In this document: positions 7,675 through 14,855 of the stretch, one piece after another
Numbering within the stretch: position 1 is the first letter of the stretch
Layout of the letters: every line of letters starts with the position of its first letter
Source of the DNA: CAXDOZ01 sp963991145
GTDB lineage: Bacteria; Bacteroidota; Bacteroidia; Chitinophagales; JABDMM01
Direction of reading: 5' to 3'
NCBI GenBank assembly: GCA_963991145.1
Contig: CAXDOZ010000040.1
Location: forward strand, 1 to 18,981
Length of the DNA stretch: 18,981 nucleotides
Translations under genes and position numbers: made by a program
The notes under the pieces: model-generated
Database searches by the model: none
Told to the model about the DNA's origin: nothing
The model's input: the letters and a program-made list of their open reading frames with translations, nothing else

Positions 7675-8637
7675 ATGGATGTTCGAATTAAGAAAATTGT
7701 AAAAGACAAGTTAGAGTTGATCGATACTCCACTTGATCAATTTTCATCTTCTCCTGACGAAAATTACTGGATTGAAATAAAAACTGATGACCGAAGTCCC
7801 TTATTAAGCTTTTTTGAGAAAGCAGAATTAGAACCGCAATTGATCAATCAGATCTACGAACCAAAATTCAATTCACGAGCTTCAATTTACCAGAAAGCTA
7901 TTGTGCTCAACCTTCCAGTCCCTCACTCTAAAGAAGATATGAGCACGGATTTTCTAACAATCTTATCCTCCAGCAATATTTTGATCACTATTATCCCAAA
8001 GGATAATGAATCTCTTACCGGTTTAGATGAAGAGATCAAACAGAATCCATTCGCAGTTGATTTTGATCTCTTTTATATAGTCTATCTCTTAGCAAACAGA
8101 GTGCTCCAAAATGGAATGTCAATTGCCACCAGAAATCGAAAACTAATACTACGTTACCAAAATGAAATTGAAGAAAAAGCGGATAAAGAATTTCAAAATA
8201 AAATCCTTGAATTAAAAAAGGGAATTGGGCAAATATCAGATATCGTAGAGGACCAATACTACATTATGGCATTTATGCCAAAATATCATTGGAATGCAGA
8301 GATTAAAACTGAAATCATCTCGAATGAAATGAAAAATGTTCTTAGCGGTTATGAATACTTGGAGAAGAGATTTGAAAGACAGGAAGACAAGCTAGAAATA
8401 CTGTATAATCAATACCAGGTAATGCTTCAGGAAAAAGTCAATAAAAGGCTGAATACTCTTACAATCGTGAATGCGATCTTTGTTCCACTTACTTTGATTT
8501 CAGGGATCTATGGAATGAACTTCCTAAATATGCCCGAATTAGACAACACCAATGCATACTTTGTGGTATTAGGGGTAATGGCTTTTATAGTTATAGTTGA
8601 ACTTCTATTCTTCTGGAAGAATGGCTGGTTTGATTGA
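7675..8637 (+). CDS. corA: CorA-family magnesium/divalent cation transporter
   Basis: The protein has 320 residues. A long cytoplasmic domain (about 1-255) includes the helical stalk KADKEFQNKILELKKGIG and the 'willow' helices after EYLEKRFERQEDKLEILYNQ. Two C-terminal membrane helices follow. The signature GMN occurs at 280-282 in IYGMNF, at the end of the first membrane helix (TLISGIYGMNF). The second helix (about 296-315) ends with the short positive tail WKNGWFD. CorA forms a homopentameric Mg2+ (or Co2+/Ni2+) channel in the inner membrane. It stands alone on the plus strand and converges on blh, with 9 bp between the two stops. The N-terminal domain is divergent, so Mg2+ as the ion is probable rather than proven. 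Confidence 0.88.
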   Translation: MDVRIKKIVKDKLELIDTPLDQFSSSPDENYWIEIKTDDRSPLLSFFEKAELEPQLINQIYEPKFNSRASIYQKAIVLNLPVPHSKEDMSTDFLTILSSSNILITIIPKDNESLTGLDEEIKQNPFAVDFDLFYIVYLLANRVLQNGMSIATRNRKLILRYQNEIEEKADKEFQNKILELKKGIGQISDIVEDQYYIMAFMPKYHWNAEIKTEIISNEMKNVLSGYEYLEKRFERQEDKLEILYNQYQVMLQEKVNKRLNTLTIVNAIFVPLTLISGIYGMNFLNMPELDNTNAYFVVLGVMAFIVIVELLFFWKNGWFD

Positions 8638-8646
8638 TTGAATTAT

Positions 8647-9573
8647 CTAATTCTTACCGCGCAAACCCGAATAGGATAACTGATAGAACCTATTCATAAC
8701 ATGAACATGAGGAAAAGTAACTGCTGCAATCAAAATCAGACTGACATAAGCATATGAGTAATCGATGATTCCGAATTTGATCAGTCCGAAACAAAATATA
8801 AATCCAAAAACTGATAAGGCAGTAAAGGGAATGAGCATTAGCACGAAGTGCTTAAAAGATCTTACAACATTCTTTTCTATTAGGAAATGATACTCTTCCT
8901 TCAGCACTCTCATTGAGTGAAGAATTACAAAGAACATGGTAAATCCAATCAAAAAAGGAAAGACGTAAAAGCTGACCTGTACAAGAAAAATAACAAAGAA
9001 CTCAATTAGCAAATTCTCTCTTTTCAATTGGCCAAGACTAAACTTTAAAACAAGTAAAATTATAGTCAATGCAGTGGAAGAGATAAAAACACCTTGCTGG
9101 AATCCTACAGAATTGATTGCTGCAAATGGTTCAAAATCTTTTACTCCAGCAGTTAACTCAACTACTTCGTTCAGATTAAAATATACCAGTCCAGACAGGA
9201 TAGAAACTCCCCAGGATCCATATAGAAGGCTCTCTAAAAGATTGCTCTTTCCGAAATAATGTAGAAACTGGGATTGCCCAAAATGATAGGCTGACATTAA
9301 AAGGAAAAAAACATAGGCTGCCAATGGAAAAACCAACCAGACAGCAATATACGCACATGCTGAGGCTACATAGGTGGCAATGAATTTAGCATTGCTAACC
9401 TGCTTACCTCTTCTGTATAGACCATTATCGTTTGCACCATGAGGAATTCCTACTAAAAAAATGAGCCCTAGACAGATACTTAACTGAATAGAGGCAGGAA
9501 TTTCAATTCCTAATGCAAAGAATGATAGCAAAAGGAAGAAGGTCGATATGTATACAAAGATCGAGTGCGTCAT
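8647..9573 (-). CDS. blh: Brp/Blh-family beta-carotene 15,15'-dioxygenase
   Basis: Blh cleaves beta-carotene to two retinals, the chromophore of rhodopsins. The 308-residue protein is a multi-helix membrane enzyme with the family's conserved His sites: H45 in GIPHGAND, H97 in SAYHFGQSQF, H219 in VILHSMR, and H289/H291 in FPHVHVMNRFY. These are likely Fe(II) ligands or close to them. The usual PHGAxDH ends in Asn here (PHGANDN). It lies directly downstream of the proteorhodopsin gene on the same strand, the classic arrangement in phototrophic marine bacteria. A strong intrinsic terminator ends only 6 bases before the ATG, so expression probably depends on limited read-through. No other start is plausible, because the next Met lies after the first His motif. 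Confidence 0.9.
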   Translation of the reverse strand: MTHSIFVYISTFFLLLSFFALGIEIPASIQLSICLGLIFLVGIPHGANDNGLYRRGKQVSNAKFIATYVASACAYIAVWLVFPLAAYVFFLLMSAYHFGQSQFLHYFGKSNLLESLLYGSWGVSILSGLVYFNLNEVVELTAGVKDFEPFAAINSVGFQQGVFISSTALTIILLVLKFSLGQLKRENLLIEFFVIFLVQVSFYVFPFLIGFTMFFVILHSMRVLKEEYHFLIEKNVVRSFKHFVLMLIPFTALSVFGFIFCFGLIKFGIIDYSYAYVSLILIAAVTFPHVHVMNRFYQLSYSGLRGKN

Positions 9574-9579
9574 TAAGCT

Positions 9580-9613
9580 AAAAAAAAGGGTCGCAACTTA
9601 TGTTACGACCCTT
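9580..9613 (-). terminator. intrinsic terminator between proteorhodopsin and blh
   Basis: On the minus strand a 12-bp stem (AAGGGTCGTAAC with GTTGCGACCCTT, one G-U pair) closes a 4-base loop (ATAA). It runs into eight T residues. It starts 8 bases after the rhodopsin stop and ends 6 bases before the blh ATG. The structure is textbook rho-independent. Confidence 0.88.
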
Positions 9614-9621
9614 GAAATAAA

Positions 9622-10377
9622 TTATGCTGTTGCAGTTTCTCCTCCGCCTTTGCTAGAAGAGATTGCAATATTATAAACTACTAAACCGAAACCGATTTTG
9701 TTGATAGCGTCAGCAATGTTGTAGAATAGATCTACATTTTCTGATCCCCAACCAAAAGCGATGTTCAACCAACCGCCTGGCATACACATGTAACCAATTG
9801 GATAGATTGCCCAACCTACAAGAACAAACCACGCAAGGATTTTAACACCTTGAATAACTGTTGGATTGTCGCTCTTAGCAGCTAATTGAGCTACTTCACC
9901 CATCCATGCAGTGTATAGAATGTAAATGTAACCTAGAGTAGAAAGAACACCATAGATCACTGAGTGAGTAGTATCTCCACCTGGAGGATTAAATGCCTCT
10001 CCAATGTAACCGAATACCAACATCCAAACAGAAGCGATAATTAGTTTCCACAGAAGAGATGCTTTAGCACCTGCAGCTTTGGTTAATAAATAAAACTCAA
10101 TACACATCAATGGAACTGTTAGTGTCCAGTCGATGTATCTTAAAGCAGTTGGATTTTCCCCAGTAGCAAGGTAATAATCACGCATGTAGTAGTAGTGAAC
10201 TGCTGCAATGAATGTGATCAAACCAGAAACTAAAAGAGATAATTTCCATTTTCCATCTACTCTTCCTCTTTCAAAGAAGAAGAAAACTGAGGCGGCCATC
10301 ATAGCCATATATCCCGTGAAAAATGTAAACGCGATGGGATCGTCTACAGGAATATTTAATGCACTTAGTAATTCCAT
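9622..10377 (-). CDS. proteorhodopsin, green-type proton pump with fenestration Gly
   Basis: This is a seven-helix light-driven proton pump of 251 residues. Residues were matched to green proteorhodopsin by hand. H61 = H75. D83 = D97, the proton acceptor. T87 = T101. E94 = E108, the proton donor, completing a D-T-E set. K227 = K231, the retinal Schiff-base Lys in ADAINKIGFG. M91 lies at tuning position 105; Met there is typical of Bacteroidota and goes with green absorption. G143 matches F152, the residue that is Gly in xanthorhodopsin and opens the carotenoid window. The frame opens at 10419, but the ATG at 10377, preceded by TTTTGTTAAA, gives the usual N-terminus (MELLSALNIP). There is no N-terminal signal peptide, unlike SAR86 proteorhodopsin. 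It is the first gene of the rhodopsin-blh pair. Confidence 0.95.
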   Translation of the reverse strand: MELLSALNIPVDDPIAFTFFTGYMAMMAASVFFFFERGRVDGKWKLSLLVSGLITFIAAVHYYYMRDYYLATGENPTALRYIDWTLTVPLMCIEFYLLTKAAGAKASLLWKLIIASVWMLVFGYIGEAFNPPGGDTTHSVIYGVLSTLGYIYILYTAWMGEVAQLAAKSDNPTVIQGVKILAWFVLVGWAIYPIGYMCMPGGWLNIAFGWGSENVDLFYNIADAINKIGFGLVVYNIAISSSKGGGETATA

Positions 10378-10884
10378 TTTAACAAAATTTATGATTGAAG
10401 AAATGTGCATGGAGAACATGAGTATTTCGATGTTGTTGAGTTTTCATTGAGAAAAGTTTAACAAAACCGATTTTTTAAATTGGAATAATTCTAAATAAGC
10501 TACAAACTGAGAATGAGCAATATGGCTAAGCAATAGTGATATCAATACTTTGATTCAATATTTGAATTATTCAAAAATGGTTTCAAAAAAGTTTCATTTC
10601 TTTCAATTTGTCCGCCCCATTACATTTTGATTTTTGTTTTAGATCTTTTCAATTCGAACATAACTCTGCGACTTTGTTTAAGTAGGGAATTCTAAAGTTC
10701 CCAAACCCTCCACAATTTGTTCTCATGCCTTGAATAACTCGCAAGGCGGCTAGAATTACTGAAATCAGCGCTCGAGCATTCTGCAAAACGTCATCTGTTT
10801 AGACTTTTCGTCGAAAAAGCTGCTTTTAGCTAAACCATATCAAAACTCTCAGGTTAGAGTGCTTTATCATATAAAAGCCTAGTC
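10378..10884. other. gene-free divergent region upstream of proteorhodopsin
   Basis: About 500 bp lie between the rhodopsin start and the divergent secreted-protein gene, far longer than other gaps in the window. I see no convincing gene in any frame. It holds alternating ATTCAA/TTGAAT half-sites at 10553-10575 and two overlapping dyads at 10805-10827. A weak hairpin (ACTCT and AGAGT, 10845-10860) lies close to the plus-strand gene. No exact TAnnTTTG box was found toward the rhodopsin; the nearest is TAAATTTTG just before its ATG, with one extra spacer base. The region probably carries the promoters of both genes. Confidence 0.6.
10553..10575. promoter_or_regulatory. candidate operator upstream of proteorhodopsin
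   Basis: TTTGAAT (10561-10567) and ATTCAAA (10569-10575) form a perfect 7-bp inverted repeat around one base. A third half-site, ATTCAA (10553-10558), sits on the other side in the opposite orientation to the middle one. Three alternating half-sites with regular spacing suggest protein binding. They lie about 180 bp before the rhodopsin ATG. A/T-rich sequence can produce such dyads by chance. Confidence 0.35.
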
Positions 10885-11484
10885 ATGTTCAGAATCATTC
10901 TACTTTTTGCTGCTATGATGGTAGCGTCTTTCGGTTTCTCTCAATCAACCTTTGTTATTCCTGGTAACTCATCGATAGAGATCGATATTCCCAATTATGA
11001 ACTCTATGGTGCAATGATCAAGAACAAGTCGGTGAATGAACTCGGAGTGTCGGTGGTCAATAAGGAGTCCAATGAGAAAGTGAAAGGATTTGGACTAAAT
11101 GCCAAAGCAAAAGATATCATATCAGTAGCGGGTCCGAATAAGCTGGTGCTTAGCAATACCTCTTCTTCCCCTATTAAAGTAAAAGTGGGATTTAAAGAGC
11201 AAGATCCTGAGAAATTCGTTCGTGCACCCGGAAATTATGTAAGCTTCACCCTTCAGAATAAGTCGAATAGCAGTATCCCATTGATCATTCCAAATGTGAT
11301 GAACCCCAACCTGTCTCCAAACTCTAAAAGTGGAGTTGACCTTGAGATCGGTCAGGAAATTTACTTTAAGAATGGATCAAAGAAGTATACTCTTCTCGTA
11401 GTGGATGAAAGCCTGAAAGACGGTGATATTGTTATAGTTAATGAACTCATCCAACAGAGAATAGAAGAGTTGGGACTAGAGTAA
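10885..11484 (+). CDS. secreted protein of unknown function
   Basis: I do not recognise this family. The 199-residue protein starts with a signal peptide (MFRIILLFAAMMVASFGFSQ, cleavage probably after about residue 20), so it is exported to the periplasm or beyond. The mature part is rich in beta-strand-like segments and Asn/Ser (NTSSSPIKVKVGF, YVSFTLQNKSNSSIPLIIP), suggesting one or two beta-sandwich units. It has no Cys for a lipoprotein anchor and no type IX sorting tail. It is divergent from proteorhodopsin across the long gap and is followed by its own strong terminator, so it is probably monocistronic. A role connected to the rhodopsin is possible only through the shared control region. 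Confidence 0.7.
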   Translation: MFRIILLFAAMMVASFGFSQSTFVIPGNSSIEIDIPNYELYGAMIKNKSVNELGVSVVNKESNEKVKGFGLNAKAKDIISVAGPNKLVLSNTSSSPIKVKVGFKEQDPEKFVRAPGNYVSFTLQNKSNSSIPLIIPNVMNPNLSPNSKSGVDLEIGQEIYFKNGSKKYTLLVVDESLKDGDIVIVNELIQQRIEELGLE

Positions 11485-11503
11485 AGAAATATATGCGGAG
11501 AAA

Positions 11504-11535
11504 GGGGGGATAGATCATATCTATCCCCTTTTTTT
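11504..11535 (+). terminator. intrinsic terminator after the secreted-protein gene
   Basis: A perfect 10-bp stem, GGGGATAGAT (11506-11515) with ATCTATCCCC (11519-11528), closes a 3-base loop and is followed by seven T residues. It begins about 20 bases after the stop codon and isolates this gene from the ABC operon that follows. Confidence 0.88.
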
Positions 11536-11580
11536 GCTCTATAAGAAAGCATTAAGCATTACCAGGCATGAGTTTTGGCA

Positions 11581-11612
11581 TTGTTTCGGAAATCCATTTT
11601 CCATTAACTTTG
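11581..11612 (+). promoter_or_regulatory. Bacteroidota-type promoter of the LolA/ABC operon
   Basis: TAACTTTG at 11605-11612 matches the Bacteroidota -7 box TAnnTTTG exactly, with a TTG at 11581-11583 spaced 21 bases upstream as a -33 element. Transcription would start near 11619, about 14 bases before the ATG at 11633. The palindrome GGTTAACC (11612-11619) overlaps the end of the -7 box and the predicted start site, a suitable place for a repressor. Confidence 0.45.
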
Positions 11613-11632
11613 GTTAACCCAAAATCCAGATA

Positions 11633-12388
11633 ATGCGAATTGCCCTATTCCTGCTGATTTCCATTATGATCAATCCTGCCGTAGGCAGTAGCCAGGATCT
11701 AAACCTTAGAGATATAGTCTATAAGGCTGAAAACCGGCTAAGAGGAGAAAGTTCTGTTGCTGAAGCCAAGATCACAATTGTGCGTCCTAAGTACACTCGT
11801 GACATGACCTTGAAAACCTGGTCAAAAACGGAGGACTACAATATTATGTATATCACCTCACCGGCCAGAGATCTTGGAACGGTTTATCTCAAGAGGGAGA
11901 AAGAGATCTGGTACTATCTGCCATCCATTGAGCGAAACATTAAAATGCCTCCATCCATGATGAATCAAAGTTGGATGGGAACAGATATGAGTAATGATGA
12001 CCTCGTCAAGAAAACCTCTTTAGCCGATGACTTCAGCCATGAATTAGTGGGCGAGGAAACCTTAGAAGGAGTTGATTGTCATCATATTAGGTTAATCCCA
12101 AATGAAGATGCGGATGTGGTTTGGGGTAAAGTAGAAATTTGGGTCGATAAAGAGCTTTTCAATGTGATGCGCCAGCAGCAATTTGACGAGGACATGGAAT
12201 TGGTAAACACAATGAATGCATTTGATGTGAAAGAGATGGGTGGAGAAACCTTACCTACAAGGTTGGAAATTGTTCCTGCTGACAAACCAAATCAAAAAAC
12301 TGTGATGACCTATACAAGCCTCCAGTTTGATATTGAGATCGAGGATGCATTTTTCACCACTCAGAATATGACCGTAATCCAACCTTAA
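11633..12388 (+). CDS. LolA-like outer-membrane lipoprotein-sorting protein
   Basis: This is a periplasmic protein of 251 residues with a signal peptide (MRIALFLLISIMINPAVGSS, cleaved near 19-20). The mature part follows the COG2834/LolA-like fold. It has a first helix (LRDIVYKAENRLRG), strands with the conserved pattern EIWYYLPSIERNIKMPPSM (about 90-108), the segment SWMGTDMSNDDLV (about 113-125), and later WVDKELFNVMRQQQF and the closing strand FDIEIEDAFFT. LolA-like proteins shield a lipid or lipoprotein between membranes. It is the first gene of a five-gene operon with two permeases, an ATPase and an outer-membrane barrel, so it is probably the periplasmic carrier of that system. It is longer than E. 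coli LolA, and the cargo may not be lipoprotein. Confidence 0.85.
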   Translation: MRIALFLLISIMINPAVGSSQDLNLRDIVYKAENRLRGESSVAEAKITIVRPKYTRDMTLKTWSKTEDYNIMYITSPARDLGTVYLKREKEIWYYLPSIERNIKMPPSMMNQSWMGTDMSNDDLVKKTSLADDFSHELVGEETLEGVDCHHIRLIPNEDADVVWGKVEIWVDKELFNVMRQQQFDEDMELVNTMNAFDVKEMGGETLPTRLEIVPADKPNQKTVMTYTSLQFDIEIEDAFFTTQNMTVIQP

Positions 12389-12391
12389 GAT

Positions 12392-13615
12392 TTGATCATC
12401 CTATTCAAACTAGCCTGGAGAAACATTTGGCGCAATAAGCGCAGGGCAATCATTACGATGTCCTCAATTGCCGTTTCCCTTGTTCTGGTGATCTTTCTGA
12501 TGCAAATGCAAAAGTGGATGTGGCTCCATCAGATCGATACCGGAATTGCCGGTTATGTTGGATATATACAAATTACCGATACCGGCTTTGTCGATGAAGC
12601 CTCTCTTGATAATTCTATTTCACTCGATCAGGTAGATATAGAAGCCTTAAATCAAATCGAAGGCGTAAGAGGTGTTTACCCTAGAATTCAATCGGCAGCA
12701 TTAGCCTCAATTGGCATCAAATCAAAGTTTGCAGGGGTTATGGGATTTCATCCCGATTTAGACAATGAGGAATTAAAACTCCCTCAAAAGCTCAAGGAGG
12801 GAGAATTGTTGGTTGAGGGAGATCGCGATATCCTGATCACAGAGAACATGGCTCAGTACTACAAGGTGGGCTTAAACGATACCCTCATCCTATATGGAAT
12901 GGGCTACCAGGGTTTTACTGCAGCTGGGCTTTACAGAATTAAAGGGATCATCAATATCCCTGCCGGTGAGCTATCAAATATGGTATACATGTCCATGGAA
13001 GAAGCAGCTTACCTCTTTGCAGCTTATGATCGGGTGACCGCTGTTCTGGTCAATATTGAAGAGAATGCAGATCTATATGAGATTCATGGCAAAGTAAAGA
13101 ATGTAGTTACGGATTCTTCATTGATCGTAAGGAACTGGGAAGAGGTATTGCCAGAAATAAAAGAGGGACTAGAGGTGGACAACCTGTCAAACCAATTGAT
13201 CTACGGAATCCTGTTAGTTATTGTTTGCTTTGGAATTTTCGGCACCATTGTGATGATGTACAATGAGCGGATCTTTGAGTTTGGGATTTTAATCTCAATT
13301 GGAATGCCAAAGTGGAAGGTTCTTCTAACCACTTTGACAGAGATCTACTGGCTTTCCATTTTGGGAATCTTAGTTTCCTGGATCATTGTTACCCCTATCC
13401 TATTGTATTTCAATTTAAATCCTATTCCACTTTCAGGTGACATGTATGAAACCATGGTAAGCTATGGAATGGAGCCAATCATTTCTACTGGTTTGTATCT
13501 CGATGTATATCTTACTGCATCTCTTTTTATTTTGATTTTCACAATTGTGATCTCACTTTACGTAGTTTTTAAATTACTTAAACTCGATCCCTTAGATGCC
13601 ATGAGAACGAAATAA
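12392..13615 (+). CDS. FtsX/LolC-type ABC transporter permease (first copy)
   Basis: This is an inner-membrane permease of 407 residues with the MacB/LolCDE topology: one N-terminal helix (about 19-38) preceded by the basic motif AWRNIWRNKRRA. A periplasmic domain (about 40-265) and three C-terminal helices (about 268-290, 318-342, 370-395) follow. The FtsX tail ends in KLDPLDAMRTK, the usual 'Pro-x-x-Ala' coupling helix region. The start appears to be TTG (12392), 3 bases after the LolA-like stop; no in-frame ATG precedes the conserved N-terminal motif. Such permeases act as mechanotransmitters that extract lipoproteins or drive periplasmic events rather than forming a channel. It probably pairs with the next gene product. 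Confidence 0.88.
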   Translation: MIILFKLAWRNIWRNKRRAIITMSSIAVSLVLVIFLMQMQKWMWLHQIDTGIAGYVGYIQITDTGFVDEASLDNSISLDQVDIEALNQIEGVRGVYPRIQSAALASIGIKSKFAGVMGFHPDLDNEELKLPQKLKEGELLVEGDRDILITENMAQYYKVGLNDTLILYGMGYQGFTAAGLYRIKGIINIPAGELSNMVYMSMEEAAYLFAAYDRVTAVLVNIEENADLYEIHGKVKNVVTDSSLIVRNWEEVLPEIKEGLEVDNLSNQLIYGILLVIVCFGIFGTIVMMYNERIFEFGILISIGMPKWKVLLTTLTEIYWLSILGILVSWIIVTPILLYFNLNPIPLSGDMYETMVSYGMEPIISTGLYLDVYLTASLFILIFTIVISLYVVFKLLKLDPLDAMRTK

Positions 13616-13616
13616 G

Positions 13617-14846
13617 ATGAAGAGTCTGATCACCATAGCATGGCGTAACTGCTGGAGAAACCCTACTCGTTCAATGATCGTGATCTTCTCGATCATCGTT
13701 GGCCTGTGGGCTTCGCTATTCATGATGGGTTTCATGGAAGGATTAACACAGGATCGTAAGACTAAGGGAATTGATTCTTTCTTCAGCCATATTCAAATTG
13801 AATCAGAGAGTTTTAATTACGATCAGGATGTAATTAATTCTATTCCAGATTTATCAGAAGTAAGAAAGGTCTTAGACCAAGATCCAAAGATTGAAAGCTA
13901 TACAGAGAGATTCATTACAGAATCTCTATTGATGACTGCAAGAGAGCAAAGAGGTGCTCAGTTGATCGCAGTAGATGCAGAACAGGAACTCGCAACACTG
14001 GAGTTGGGGCACAAGCTGGTTGAGGGAGAATTTTTTGGAGACGCCTATACCCGCCCGATTCTTATTGGGGAGAAAATGAGCGAAGAATTAAAAGTTGGGA
14101 TAGGGGCAAAGATCGTCTTAACATTTACCAATATCGACTCCATTCAGGTTGCTGAGAATTTTAAGGTCTCGGGAATCTATAAGTCGGGAAATTCCGGATA
14201 CGATGCCTATCATGTGTTTGTCCCCAGAGAGATCATTTACGATCTGACCGGAAAAGAGATCGTGCATAGAATACTCGTAAAAACTAATGTACCGGAGGAA
14301 TTAGAAACATATAAAGTAGACATTCTAGGAAAAGAACTTGGGCATGTGAATGGCATCGTTGTATTAAGTTGGCGGGATTCTTCTCCGGAGTTAGCTATGG
14401 CTGATAGTGTATTCGAACAGTACATCTACATCATGATGGCCATCATTGTGATTGCACTTTTATTTGGAATCATTAACACCATCACGATGTCGATCCTCGA
14501 GCGCAAGCGAGAGATTGGAGTTCTTTTAGCAGTGGGCATGAATAGAAGGAAAATTCGATTAATGATCGCTTTGGAATCCCTGATCTATGGATTGATCGGA
14601 GGTCCGGTGGGAATCATTCTTGGGCTGATCACCATCATTTACTTTGGAAACAATGGATTAGACATGAGCGCTTATGCCAGCGGATTTGAAGCATATGGCC
14701 TTAGCTCGGTAATTTATTTCAGTTTGGAATCGAAGTTTTATATCGCTTTTGGAGTACTCATTCTTTCAGCCTCGTTCCTCGGCGGATTATATCCCGCAAG
14801 AATTGCAACGAGTTTAGATCCAATTGAGGCTATAAGATCAATTTAA
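13617..14846 (+). CDS. FtsX/LolE-type ABC transporter permease (second copy)
   Basis: The protein has 409 residues and the same architecture as the preceding permease: RNCWRNPTRSMIVIFSIIVGL at the N-terminus (TM1 about 18-40), a periplasmic domain (about 42-265), and three C-terminal helices. The second of these follows the coupling loop ILERKREIGVLLAVGM, a hallmark of FtsX-domain permeases. It ends with LYPARIATSLDPIEAIRSI, also characteristic. The two permeases differ in sequence, so the complex is probably a heterodimer as in LolC/LolE. The ATG follows one base after the previous stop, showing tight coupling. Confidence 0.9.
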   Translation: MKSLITIAWRNCWRNPTRSMIVIFSIIVGLWASLFMMGFMEGLTQDRKTKGIDSFFSHIQIESESFNYDQDVINSIPDLSEVRKVLDQDPKIESYTERFITESLLMTAREQRGAQLIAVDAEQELATLELGHKLVEGEFFGDAYTRPILIGEKMSEELKVGIGAKIVLTFTNIDSIQVAENFKVSGIYKSGNSGYDAYHVFVPREIIYDLTGKEIVHRILVKTNVPEELETYKVDILGKELGHVNGIVVLSWRDSSPELAMADSVFEQYIYIMMAIIVIALLFGIINTITMSILERKREIGVLLAVGMNRRKIRLMIALESLIYGLIGGPVGIILGLITIIYFGNNGLDMSAYASGFEAYGLSSVIYFSLESKFYIAFGVLILSASFLGGLYPARIATSLDPIEAIRSI

Positions 14847-14855
14847 AATCAGCTT

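Noticed and set aside
9074..9358. Short open frames overlapping blh on both strands
   Set aside because: They lie inside a well-supported blh gene, have no recognisable motifs and have the composition expected of out-of-frame reading.
9622..10377. Sodium-pumping (NDQ) or chloride-pumping rhodopsin
   Set aside because: The three key positions read D83-T87-E94, the proton-pump set, not NDQ or NTQ. Met at tuning position 105 also argues against the blue-absorbing Gln type.
10378..10419. Upstream extension of proteorhodopsin (frame open from an ATG at 10419)
   Set aside because: The extra 14 residues are not like known rhodopsin N-termini. The ATG at 10377 follows a typical A/T-rich start region and gives the expected N-terminus.
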